Notes under the pieces: generated by a model
Told to the model about the DNA's origin: nothing
Database searches by the model: none
What the model saw: the letters and a program-made list of their open reading frames with translations, nothing else
NCBI GenBank assembly: GCA_964467165.1
Contig: CAYXOL010000013.1
Coordinates: forward strand, 1 to 64,000
Reading direction: 5' to 3'
Length of the DNA: 64,000 nucleotides
Source: Clostridium_AD sp964467165
Lineage (GTDB): Bacteria; Bacillota; Clostridia; Clostridiales; Clostridiaceae
Translations under genes and position numbers: made by a program
Shown: positions 1 through 7,369 of the stretch, piece by piece
How the letters are laid out: every line of letters starts with the position of its first letter
Numbering within the stretch: the stretch's first letter is position 1

Positions 1-714
1 AAGTGGGGGATATTTCAATTAGAATTGTGGTGTAGTTTTAGATTAACATATACAGCTGTTTCCTTAGATAGTCTGAAAGAGAATATACCTGACATTATCG
101 CATACTTGCAGAATGAAACTAACTTAACGAGAAAGACCATTGTAGATATACTGCTCAGGAGCAAGACTATACACCTATTTAAGAAGAACCCTCAACGGTA
201 TATGGAACAAGTGGCACAGATTGTATCTGCTAAAATGAGGATTATGATTGTTGATGGCATTAAGTATACCAAGGTTGGCGAAGACGAATATTATGCTCAA
301 GAGCTGTTTGAAACAGAGGAGCTTACAGGCTACTTGTCTAAGAATATGATAGCGAGCAAGAAGTCGGTATATGAATATGTTGTATACGATAGCGCTAACG
401 AAGAAAGCTTTGCTACCAGCTTTGAAAACAATAAAAGCGTTAAGCTGTATGCAAAACTGCCAGACTGGTTTACTATAGCAACGCCACTTGGCACTTATAA
501 CCCTGACTGGGCTGTGCTGATTGACAGAGATGGTAAAGATAAGCTCTACTTTGTGCTTGAAACAAAAGGTGATACTATGTTTGATGCTCTAAGACCTACT
601 GAAAGTGCAAAGATAGAGTGTGGTATCAAGCATTTTGAGGCCTTGGGTAATGAGGTTTTATTTGAGAAGATAGATAGTTTTAATGACTTTATGGAAAAAG
701 AAGTTGTATTATAG
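1..714 (+). CDS. Type III restriction enzyme Res subunit, C-terminal part (5' end outside window)
   Basis: The frame is open from base 1, upstream of the first TTG at 25, so this is the tail of a longer gene. The last third reads KLPDWF..TPLGTYNPDWAVL, then FVLETKG. This is the PD-(D/E)xK nuclease signature at the C-terminus of type III restriction (Res) subunits: D in NPDWAVL and E-x-K in ETKG. Res cuts DNA after ATP-driven communication between head-to-head recognition sites and needs a Mod methyltransferase, which should lie left of the window. A hairpin terminator follows at 919-957. It is the leftmost gene of the less AT-rich element. The family call is firm; activity of the complete gene cannot be judged. 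Confidence 0.82.
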   Translation, partial: KWGIFQLELWCSFRLTYTAVSLDSLKENIPDIIAYLQNETNLTRKTIVDILLRSKTIHLFKKNPQRYMEQVAQIVSAKMRIMIVDGIKYTKVGEDEYYAQELFETEELTGYLSKNMIASKKSVYEYVVYDSANEESFATSFENNKSVKLYAKLPDWFTIATPLGTYNPDWAVLIDRDGKDKLYFVLETKGDTMFDALRPTESAKIECGIKHFEALGNEVLFEKIDSFNDFMEKEVVL

Positions 715-918
715 TTGGAACTAAATATTAACTTTTCAGTACGAGGTGGTTTGTTAGCATATCTGTTAAAGCACTCAAAAATGCTCTACAATCATTTTTT
801 ATATCGTAAGCGTAAACTATTGTCATAATCTTTTTAAATAGACCACAGTCATTCTATGAGTCTAGCTTGTTGTAATATGTTGAGTGAGAACTTGTATGGA
901 TACATAGACTCAGTTTGA
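715..918. other. Intergenic, no gene seen
   Basis: About 200 bases between the Res stop and its terminator. I see no open frame with a ribosome binding site. Two copies of a short ATAGACYNCAGT/AGACTCAGT-like string occur, without clear meaning. Confidence 0.4.
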
Positions 919-957
919 AAAAATAGCACTTCAGAAATACTTCTGAGGTGCTATTTT
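919..957 (+). terminator. Hairpin terminator after the Res gene
   Basis: The arms AAAATAGCACTTCAGAA and TTCTGAGGTGCTATTTT pair almost perfectly (one G-T) around a 4-base loop. The A-tract and T-tract ends make it work in both directions. Confidence 0.75.
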
Positions 958-1054
958 GCATTTCAACAGGGTTTATTCGTGCTAGTGGGCTTTGTGTTGC
1001 TAGTTACAAAAATAAAAACCTAAGACTATTTGCACTATGTCTCAGGCCTTGCAA

Positions 1055-1076
1055 GTTTAGTAATATATTACTAAAC
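1055..1076. promoter_or_regulatory. 22-bp perfect palindrome just before the 91-aa gene
   Basis: GTTTAGTAATA followed by its exact reverse complement, ending a few bases before the AGAGGTG ribosome binding site at about 1079. It could be an operator, or an mRNA hairpin controlling access to the start codon at 1092. Confidence 0.5.
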
Positions 1077-1091
1077 AAAGAGGTGAATTAA

Positions 1092-1367
1092 ATGGAAACT
1101 ACTGAAAAGTGTCCAATGTGTGGCAAAGCTTATCATTCGCCGGGTGGACGGTCACTGAGTATCACAGATACTCAGATAGCAGGCATACTCCTACACTGCA
1201 GAGCGGAGCAACCAAAGCATACAATTAAATATTACTGTGAGCTGATTGGCATTAGCCCTTACACATACCGTCTTGTTGCACATATGACCTTAAAACTACC
1301 GAGAGACATTCAGCGTGTACTTAAAATAGCTGATGAATTAAATGAAAGGAGTAAAGAAAATGAATAA
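1092..1367 (+). CDS. Small unknown protein with N-terminal Cys-x2-Cys
   Basis: 91 aa, not recognised. The N-terminus has CPMCGK (Cys7, Cys10) and a third Cys/His area near residues 35-50, so a metal-binding knuckle is possible but not complete. The AGAGGTG site upstream gives the ATG at 1092. The stop overlaps the start of the next gene by 8 bases, implying translational coupling. Several proteins of this element are small and Cys-containing (see 6441 and 9073). No function is proposed. Confidence 0.6.
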   Translation: METTEKCPMCGKAYHSPGGRSLSITDTQIAGILLHCRAEQPKHTIKYYCELIGISPYTYRLVAHMTLKLPRDIQRVLKIADELNERSKENE

Positions 1368-1557
1368 AAATAACCGTATTGACCTAAGCAAATACAATAC
1401 TCGTAAGGATGCTGAAGAAGAACCATTAAAGCCCACTGTACTATCTCAGCTCTTTAAGGAGGCAGATGACCCACTACAAAGGCAAAAGGATAGAAATTCT
1501 AGATTTGGTTGTACATCACAAAACGTTAATCATAGCTCAGAAAGTTTTACTAAATAG
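1360..1557 (+). CDS. Small hydrophilic unknown protein
   Basis: 65 aa, start MNKNNRIDLSKYNTRKDAEE. I chose the ATG at 1360 because AAAGGAG at about 1346 is well spaced to it; the earlier ATG at 1342 lies upstream of that site and inside the preceding gene. The protein is charged, with no membrane segment and no recognised motif. It is coupled to the upstream 91-aa gene by an 8-base overlap. Confidence 0.55.
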   Translation: MNKNNRIDLSKYNTRKDAEEEPLKPTVLSQLFKEADDPLQRQKDRNSRFGCTSQNVNHSSESFTK

Positions 1558-1580
1558 CTTTATTTGCAGGAGGTGTTTAA

Positions 1581-1658
1581 ATGGATTTGAGTAGATACGA
1601 ATTTCGTTTTTTGCCTACGCTAAGTTATTTACTAGACAAAAGTACGAAATTCGGCTAA
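1581..1658 (+). CDS. Possible 25-aa leader peptide inside the iterated sites
   Basis: ATG at 1581 follows a strong CAGGAGGTG site (1568-1575) and encodes MDLSRYEFRFLPTLSYLLDK plus five residues before TAA at 1656. Its codons run through the first two TACGAA(A/T)TTCG sites. It may be a genuine leader peptide, or the stump of a gene cut by expansion of the repeats. The ribosome binding site is the main support. Confidence 0.35.
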   Translation: MDLSRYEFRFLPTLSYLLDKSTKFG

Positions 1659-1724
1659 AATTATATTAATAAATAAATACGAAATTCGGCTATAATTATA
1701 TTAACAAATAAGTACGAAATTCGT
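1596..1724. repeat. Iterated TACGAA(A/T)TTCG sites, 35-bp period, before the XRE regulator
   Basis: Four 12-bp near-palindromic cores at 1596, 1643, 1678 and 1713. The last three are exactly 35 bp apart and embedded in a 35-bp tandem unit (1641-1675 and 1676-1710 agree at about 32 of 35 bases; a third partial copy ends at 1724). The array ends 18 bases before the start of the XRE regulator, so autoregulatory operators are the simplest reading. Iterons of a replication or excision origin are the alternative. Confidence 0.7.
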
Positions 1725-1741
1725 TTGGGGGTAACAACATT

Positions 1742-2236
1742 ATGCAAAATTATGGAGAACTTATACAAAATGCACGTGAACAAGCCGGTCTGACCCAAAA
1801 ACAGCTGTCGGAAAAATATGAAATACCTCTTAGTAGCTTAAGAGACTGGGAAAATGAGCAACATAAGTGCCCTACCTATGTATTAAAGCTATTACTAGAC
1901 CGTCTAGTTCTTGATTACTGTATGCAATCAAAAACGAATATGTGCGAAGACCCTGAGTATTGTGAGCCGCTTGGAAGGGAAGACTATTTTTACCTTTTGA
2001 AAAATCGAGCTGATGTGCTTTACTGTAGCTTTGCTAATACAATCGAGGGGGTTGACGAGTTTTGTGACGAAACCTTAATGATTGACGAAGAAGACATAGT
2101 GCAAATTAAGAGCTACCTACAAGACAAGTATGGTAAAGATTGGACATATGTGCATTACAGAGACGCTGCACTTAGCTACCTCTATAATGTATGCAAGCAA
2201 GAAGTGATAGGCTACCCTATACGCAAAGAGGATTAA
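1742..2236 (+). CDS. XRE-family helix-turn-helix regulator
   Basis: 164 aa. Residues 5-58 form a classical XRE/Cro HTH: IQNAREQAGLTQKQLSEKY, then IPLSSLRDWENEQHKCP. The remaining about 100 residues are acidic (EGVDEFCDE, MIDEEDIVQIK) and unrecognised, probably an oligomerisation or ligand domain. The start ATG at 1742 follows GGGGGTAAC. It directly follows the 35-bp iterated sites, which it probably binds. Likely the element's maintenance or excision repressor. Terminators follow at 2245 and 2379. Confidence 0.8.
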   Translation: MQNYGELIQNAREQAGLTQKQLSEKYEIPLSSLRDWENEQHKCPTYVLKLLLDRLVLDYCMQSKTNMCEDPEYCEPLGREDYFYLLKNRADVLYCSFANTIEGVDEFCDETLMIDEEDIVQIKSYLQDKYGKDWTYVHYRDAALSYLYNVCKQEVIGYPIRKED

Positions 2237-2244
2237 GAGATAGT

Positions 2245-2270
2245 AACCCACACTAATGCGTGGGTTTTTA
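2245..2270 (+). terminator. Terminator of the XRE gene
   Basis: ACCCACAC / GCGTGGGT hairpin followed by TTTTTA, 8 bases after the XRE stop codon. Confidence 0.75.
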
Positions 2271-2353
2271 GTTTGACGTTACTGTAGCCCCTAGGTGGTG
2301 TTTGAGATTTTAGGGTGTGTATTTGTATTAAAAGAGAATTAAAAGTGTATAGT

Positions 2354-2412
2354 GACCCTCTATGAGGGTTTGTCTCATAAAAAGGAGTGCATATAAGGTG
2401 TACTCCTTTTTA
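2354..2412 (+). terminator. Two further hairpins upstream of the RHH-like gene
   Basis: ACCCTC-TAT-GAGGGT at about 2355-2369, and a longer one with AAAAAGGAGT at 2379-2388 pairing to ACTCCTTTTT at 2402-2411. They insulate the next transcription unit. The rest of 2271-2543 holds no gene I can support. Confidence 0.6.
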
Positions 2413-2543
2413 TTCGGTAAAATTAAGAAGTACATAAATCTTAAGAATAAATATTTTAATTATTTATTATTTTATTATGTTTTTGAGGAGTTCTTCCCGT
2501 CATAGCAAGGAGAAGTTCTAGTTATTGCCAAAATACACACCTA

Positions 2544-2631
2544 TTGACATACCCTTAGAACAATGATACCATTACAATAATGGTACACATACCATTGTAA
2601 CAATGGTACTCAAACCGTTATAATAACGGTA
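2544..2631 (+). promoter_or_regulatory. Promoter with three palindromic operators at 23-bp spacing
   Basis: TTGACA at 2544-2549 is a perfect -35. Seventeen bases later the first palindrome begins and covers the -10. The three 19-bp palindromes are TACCATT-N5-AATGGTA (2567-2585), TACCATTG-TAA-CAATGGTA (2590-2608) and an ACCGTTA..TAACGGT version (2613-2631). The period is exactly 23 bp, about two helical turns, so the sites lie on one DNA face. This fits cooperative autorepression by the ribbon-helix-helix-like product of the next gene. Confidence 0.75.
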
Positions 2632-2665
2632 CATTAATATTAACTTATAAAGGAGACTAAAAAAA

Positions 2666-3082
2666 ATGCCAAGACAGAGAGATGTTAAACCTTGGACCAT
2701 TTACCCTCCGACACAAGAGGATAGGGAAATCATAGAGCAAAAGGCAGCAGCAGCGTCATTGTCAGTAAGTGCTTATCTGTGTATGGTCGGGAAACTCGCT
2801 TGTATAGCAGTCAACTTTTCCACAGAGCAGAAGGTTTTAGCTAGGAAAGAGCCAGTTATAAAGCAAGAATCTAAGCAAGAACCAGTAAAGAAACCAACCT
2901 ACACCCTACACACCACTTGGGGTAAACGCCTTACACCTGAGCAAGCGGCAGAAGTAGAGAAAGAAATTGCTGATGACAAGGTTGCTTGGGTTGCAGACTT
3001 TGATGATGGAAGTGGTTGGAAACAATACAAATGCACTGAGAAAGACATTGAGTATGTAATGAGACCAATTAAGGAGGTGTAA
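2666..3082 (+). CDS. Ribbon-helix-helix-like DNA-binding protein (MobC/CopG-like)
   Basis: 138 aa. The N-terminal half carries the pattern TQEDREIIEQKAAAASLSVSAYL (written here as a pattern around residues 16-38), like the helix-turn-helix of ribbon-helix-helix relaxosome or copy-control proteins. The middle (residues 55-75) is a Lys/Glu/Pro/Gln linker and the C-terminus has WVADFDDGSGWKQYKC. The start is set by AAGGAGAC at about 2651. Three palindromes upstream suggest autoregulation. The TAA at 3080 lies within 5 bases of the next start, with GGAGG between, so the 889-aa protein is co-translated. The DNA-binding fold is an inference from the helix pattern. Confidence 0.6.
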   Translation: MPRQRDVKPWTIYPPTQEDREIIEQKAAAASLSVSAYLCMVGKLACIAVNFSTEQKVLARKEPVIKQESKQEPVKKPTYTLHTTWGKRLTPEQAAEVEKEIADDKVAWVADFDDGSGWKQYKCTEKDIEYVMRPIKEV

Positions 3083-3086
3083 AACT

Positions 3087-5756
3087 ATGAAATTTGATAG
3101 TATAGAAAACATACAAAAAATATCAGGTATCACCCCCATGCCTATAATTGACTTAGTATGTGAAAATGGTACTATACAGTCTAAACCCGCTGATAAGCTA
3201 GGTAAAAGCGAGTTGGAGCAAATGCTATCACTGCTGGATTATAGCAAATTGGAGGCCATCAACATAGGGTGCCGTAAAGATGGTTACCCAGACGGATGTC
3301 GCCCTTTACTGCACTACTCAAAGGAAGCATTAGCTAAGTACGCAAGTTTAATCTATCGCAATATTTTACCTTACTTTGATACTATGACGCTTACTGAGGC
3401 GGAATACATAGCACTTTGGCTTGCTCCATACACACAACTCCAAGCGCAACTTAAAGCCAAGGAGGCTGGTTTTATCAGCACACTTGAGACCATTGTAAGT
3501 ACACCTATATCTAACTTAAACCCATTTATAATTGTTACGCCTCAGGAGTGCCTGTATACTCAAATTGCTGATTTTTTAGATGGTAAAGACTTCGATTTAT
3601 TTAAAGACAACGTAGACTTTTTATACAGTAATTTTTCTCCGCTACGCAAGTCTTATGTGACAGACCCACGTGCGTTAGCTCTCGTAACCGAGGTTGAGGC
3701 TATGCGAGATGCTTGTAATAAAGAGCTTGACGCATTTATTGGCAAAGAGCTGGAGACATATGCACAGCCTGTACAAGAACTATTAGCTTACTACAATCTC
3801 AGGCCGAAGAATGTGGCTATGCTAATAGCTAGTAAAGCCCAAATTCCACAGTCAGACTGGGAAGAAATATTACAAGCACTTGAAAATAAAGTGATTACTG
3901 AGAATACTCGAAAGCTAATCACATCAACCTTAAAAGCTCTTAGACAGGCTCAGAAAGCTAAGAAAGCTAAGACATCATTAGGTCCTAAGCCAGACCCATC
4001 AATTAAAGTTGATGCAAATGATTTATTTATTAGGGACTTTGTACAACAGCTTGCAAGTGCTTATGCTATGCCTGTGATTAAAAAGCCCGAAGATATTACC
4101 AAAGAGGATATATTGGATGACCTTTTTGGTACTATAGATGTTTTAACCCTTGCACATATACAAGGTACAAGCCCTGAAACAGTACAAGACCAGCAAAAAT
4201 CAAGTGAGAAATGGTACTCCAATTTTAATAACATAGCTCAATCTCTAGTGGCCTGCTTAGAAATTTCCTTAAATAATCTTTCATCTGAAACAGTTTTATC
4301 AGATGAAGCGTTATCTCACGGTGCTATTAAGGCTATGCTTGCCTTTGCGAAGACGCTGAGACTAAAGGTGCTATATAAGCTTAATGCAAACATACTTGAC
4401 TACACAACACTTGCACAAGAGCTACGCCATAATATACAGTTCCACACTAATTACTTCACAGATGCAGAACCACTTCCTGAGGTTTCACCTATAAGTAAAG
4501 TGCAGCTGATTGATGATGCAAACAAAGCTACCCCAATACTGCCAAGCTTATTCGACCTAACTCCTCCTATACAAGAGGTTTTAGATAGTATAAAAGCAAA
4601 TACAGTAACTACGGGCGTTATAGAAGTTTTATCAGAAACAGATGTTCAATCCTTAGCGACTGTGCTAATGCCTGTGACTGATTACACAATTAAAGAAATA
4701 GCTAATATGCTGACAGGACAGGCAAGTATCCCATATATAGCTGATGGAGATTTAATAATCCATATCACAACTACTGGCCAGTACCTAAAGGTAGTGCCTA
4801 CAATAAGGGACGATGGATATGCTGAGTATCAATTTAAGTCTTATAACTGGGTTACTCTAAATGGTCACATCCACAGTCTACAAAAACTTTTAGCTAAAAC
4901 ACCTGAGTATATCAAGTGGCGAACAGAACCTGAACCTATACTTGAGTCAGAACAGGGTTACAATCCACTGCCAAAGGATTATAGCTACAAGCTTTTACCT
5001 AAGGGTGTGGAACTTCGCAAAACGGCAATCAATGAAGCCCTAGAACTTTATGAATATTTACTCAATATGGCTAACATCGCAATTGATGCTGAAGATGAAA
5101 CAGCTTTGAAAGATATAAGAAAGATTACATCAACCCATTACTACAAAGATTTTATCAGACTTGTAGGGCATCGTTTAGCATCGTGGGTATATGAACCAGA
5201 AGATTATAGGCTAATTAGTAGTCCGCCGATAGACGCTAATGGGTATGAAATTGATTATGAGCCAAACCATCTAAACGGTATCCGGCACGACAACAGGCAT
5301 AAGAACTTAAAAATTGAACTCAAGCAGACTAATTTAGATTTGAGGAGTACCAGTAGACCAGTGACATATAATGGTCAAACTTTCCCAACCTTAAAAAAAT
5401 ACTGCGCTGCTTTTGATATAAGCTACGACCTAAGGTCTGGCTTAGGTACTTTACAACCGGGCGAAACGAAGGAATATAGTAACAGTGGTAGTAACAGGGC
5501 TTACAGCTTAGGTGCAGATGAATGGCAGTATATAGCCACAGATGTAAAGGCTAAAGCATCTGTATATAGCTATAATGGTATGCCATACCCTGACCTCAAA
5601 GCATTTGCTAAGGCTATGAAGCTCAACTATGATAACATCCAAAAAGGGCTAAGCAGAGCACGAAATAAAGGCAAAGCTGAGTACAAGTATAATGAAAAAA
5701 GTAAAATATACACATTTTATTTAGATGATTGTGGAAATGTGACAAAAATACTATAA
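3087..5756 (+). CDS. Large unknown protein with C-terminal HNH-like motif and two NUMOD-like repeats
   Basis: 889 aa, translationally coupled to the preceding gene. Residues 1-700 match nothing I recognise: mostly helical, with a Lys/Ala/Thr-rich stretch near 290-305. Around residues 712-748 PNHLNGIRHDNRHKNLKI resembles the second half of an HNH homing-type nuclease (NHxxG..xDNR..NL). It is followed by two related modules starting at residues 759 (VTYNGQTFPTLKKYC) and 826 (VYSYNGMPYPDLKAF), which look like NUMOD1/IENR1 DNA-reading repeats. It may be a sequence-specific nuclease or initiator of the element. A hairpin follows at 5765. The HNH motif is partial, so catalytic ability is uncertain. 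Confidence 0.6.
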   Translation: MKFDSIENIQKISGITPMPIIDLVCENGTIQSKPADKLGKSELEQMLSLLDYSKLEAINIGCRKDGYPDGCRPLLHYSKEALAKYASLIYRNILPYFDTMTLTEAEYIALWLAPYTQLQAQLKAKEAGFISTLETIVSTPISNLNPFIIVTPQECLYTQIADFLDGKDFDLFKDNVDFLYSNFSPLRKSYVTDPRALALVTEVEAMRDACNKELDAFIGKELETYAQPVQELLAYYNLRPKNVAMLIASKAQIPQSDWEEILQALENKVITENTRKLITSTLKALRQAQKAKKAKTSLGPKPDPSIKVDANDLFIRDFVQQLASAYAMPVIKKPEDITKEDILDDLFGTIDVLTLAHIQGTSPETVQDQQKSSEKWYSNFNNIAQSLVACLEISLNNLSSETVLSDEALSHGAIKAMLAFAKTLRLKVLYKLNANILDYTTLAQELRHNIQFHTNYFTDAEPLPEVSPISKVQLIDDANKATPILPSLFDLTPPIQEVLDSIKANTVTTGVIEVLSETDVQSLATVLMPVTDYTIKEIANMLTGQASIPYIADGDLIIHITTTGQYLKVVPTIRDDGYAEYQFKSYNWVTLNGHIHSLQKLLAKTPEYIKWRTEPEPILESEQGYNPLPKDYSYKLLPKGVELRKTAINEALELYEYLLNMANIAIDAEDETALKDIRKITSTHYYKDFIRLVGHRLASWVYEPEDYRLISSPPIDANGYEIDYEPNHLNGIRHDNRHKNLKIELKQTNLDLRSTSRPVTYNGQTFPTLKKYCAAFDISYDLRSGLGTLQPGETKEYSNSGSNRAYSLGADEWQYIATDVKAKASVYSYNGMPYPDLKAFAKAMKLNYDNIQKGLSRARNKGKAEYKYNEKSKIYTFYLDDCGNVTKIL

Positions 5757-5764
5757 TACAGTTT

Positions 5765-5799
5765 AATTAATCCTATGACAACAAATCATAGGATTAATT
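5765..5799 (+). terminator. Strong hairpin after the 889-aa gene
   Basis: AATTAATCCTATGA and its exact reverse complement form 14-bp arms around a 7-base loop, 8 bases after the stop codon. There is no long T-tract, so it may also act as an RNA stabiliser. Confidence 0.7.
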
Positions 5800-6440
5800 T
5801 ATTCAAATTTCTAGAAACTATAAAATAAGTCATTAGCCACGATACCATAGTTACTCCAACTAAAAAATATGAATTAAAAATCCTTTGTACTTTTACCAAT
5901 TACAATCCCACCCCATTTTTGAGCCTTTAGCTCCTACGCCATAGTCGTTTTAGGCTGAAATGTCCGTTAGTATCACTTGTTATATATATAAATAAGTTTT
6001 CACTCTTTTTCATACTTTTTTCAATTTCCAAAACTTCCACTAATATCCATTAAAAACTTATACATATATCAAATGACCCTTAATCACTTATACCATAGTA
6101 ATTCCAGCCCCAAAATACACCTGTTTTAAGTAAGATAATCCTATGCTTACTAATCCTATGACTTGTGACATTATCTAAATTGAGGCCTTTAGCTCAGCAG
6201 TAAGCTACAAGTACACTAAGTTAAAAACTTGAATTTATGTAGCTCATAGTCCACAGCTCCCTCAGTATGCGGGGTTCTCTATTCTTATCCACGCCACTTA
6301 TAAGTGCAGTTTTACTTGCACCTATAAGACTGTCTCCCTTAAAACCCTTAGAGCCATAACGAAATAGGGGGGTATATACAAGAGTGCGGGGTCTTTATTA
6401 CCTAAAATTAATATTTTATTATTAGGAGGTGCGCCATCGT
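5800..6440. other. Gene-poor stretch with recurring short words
   Basis: No supported gene on either strand. The words GCCTTTAGCTC (about 5921, 6183), ATACCATAGTNA(C/T)TCCA (about 5843, 6091), AATCCTATG (three times, partly the arm of the hairpin at 5765) and TGCGGGG (6267, 6384) recur. With the octamer array further right this suggests a structured replication, transfer or RNA region rather than a decayed gene. Confidence 0.4.
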
Positions 6441-6599
6441 ATGATAAATTCAGACACCTGTCCCCGCTACACACTTGATGATTGGGGAGTGTGCCACTAT
6501 CTCATAAACTATGAGATAGTGGCTTGTTGTAATAACTGTAACCTCGATATGCCCAACAGTCCACCAGTACAGGAGGTTTTATCTGAACCGCAGGAATAG
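6441..6599 (+). CDS. Small Cys-rich protein (52 aa) with an internal inverted repeat
   Basis: ATG at 6441 follows AGGAGGTG at about 6424-6431. The product has Cys at 7, 18, 29, 30 and 33 with His19; the CCNNC cluster resembles a metal knuckle. Bases 6493-6523 inside the gene are a perfect 14-bp inverted repeat with a 3-base loop, followed by TTGTTGT, so an RNA hairpin or attenuator overlaps the reading frame. It is a lone gene in a 1.6-kb otherwise empty stretch. Real coding status is moderately supported by the ribosome binding site. Confidence 0.45.
   Translation: MINSDTCPRYTLDDWGVCHYLINYEIVACCNNCNLDMPNSPPVQEVLSEPQE
6493..6523. repeat. Perfect 14-bp inverted repeat, 3-base loop
   Basis: GCCACTATCTCATA - AAC - TATGAGATAGTGGC. 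Very stable as RNA or as a protein site. Lies inside the 52-aa frame. Confidence 0.75.
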
Positions 6600-6645
6600 T
6601 AAATATAAGGACAGTTTACAGTGTTTAAAGCATGCGGGTTTCGAC

Positions 6646-6781
6646 TACATAACTACGTAACTTCCATAGATTCATAGGTTCATAGGTTCATAACTTCATA
6701 AGTTCCATAGTTCTATGGTTCTATGGTTCTATGGTTAATAAGTTTATAACTTCATAGCTCCAAAGTTCGTAACTACATAAG
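6646..6781. repeat. Array of 18 degenerate tandem octamers (TTCATAGG-like)
   Basis: The sequence divides almost without gaps into 8-base units: TACATAAC, TACGTAAC, TTCCATAG, (A), TTCATAGG twice, TTCATAAC, TTCATAAG, TTCCATAG, TTCTATGG three times, TTAATAAG, TTTATAAC, TTCATAGC, TCCAAAG, TTCGTAAC, TACATAAG. Units in the CCATAG form and the CTATGG form are partly reverse complements, so the array can also fold. It is flanked on both sides by ATGCGGG (6632, 6789). Function unknown; iterons or a structured RNA are possible. Confidence 0.75.
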
Positions 6782-7369
6782 CCAGAAATGCGGGGTTAGG
6801 TAGGTTTTATCAGTTCATTACTCCCTAAACTCCGAGAACTTCATATATTTAAGTTTCATAATCCACTTTGGCCGGTTGAAAACCCAGTATCTATGCCACC
6901 TTAACTCATTTTTAACTTCCCCTCATAAGCAACTCCCTGTAAATATAGCTTTTTAAGCCCACCCACCTTTAAACTCATTATAAGCCCCCTTCAAGAGGTT
7001 TTATCCGTTCAGAATACAAATACACCAAAACCCAAGTATAAGACCCTTATAAATCATCACAGCGAATTTAAAATATATAATTCAACTAACAGTCAAGTTC
7101 TCCCAGAAATTCCTATGTGCGGAAGTTTAGTATAAAATCCAAGTCTGTCTGTCTGTCTTCTCACGAAGTGAGAATGGACTACACGCAGGCGGTTTTATTA
7201 GCAGAGTGTAAGACAAATGAATACAGATGTAAGACAAATATATCTACTACATCTATAAAATGATGTGGCCTCCTGTATTCCACGAACCCTTATTTCATAG
7301 GACACGCTGAAATGTATGTACTTGTTGGTTTTATTAGCAGAATTTACCCATATCTGTACACCATTTTAC
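6782..7369. other. Gene-poor stretch right of the octamer array
   Basis: No supported gene. The phrase GGTTTTATC(A/C)GTTC recurs (about 6805, 6994) with GGTTTTATTAGCAGA variants at about 7192 and 7328, and GTAAGACAAAT occurs twice (about 7208, 7230). It ends at the stop codon of the leftward methyltransferase gene. Confidence 0.4.

Noticed and set aside
1641..1724. 35-bp repeats resembling a CRISPR array
   Set aside because: Copies are head to tail without unique spacers, and no cas genes are near.
2906..3139. 77-aa minus-strand frame over the RHH gene
   Set aside because: Antisense shadow of two well-supported genes, no ribosome binding site.
6646..6781. Octamer array as CRISPR or coding repeat
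   Set aside because: Units are 8 bp without spacers, and the frame is not open through the array.
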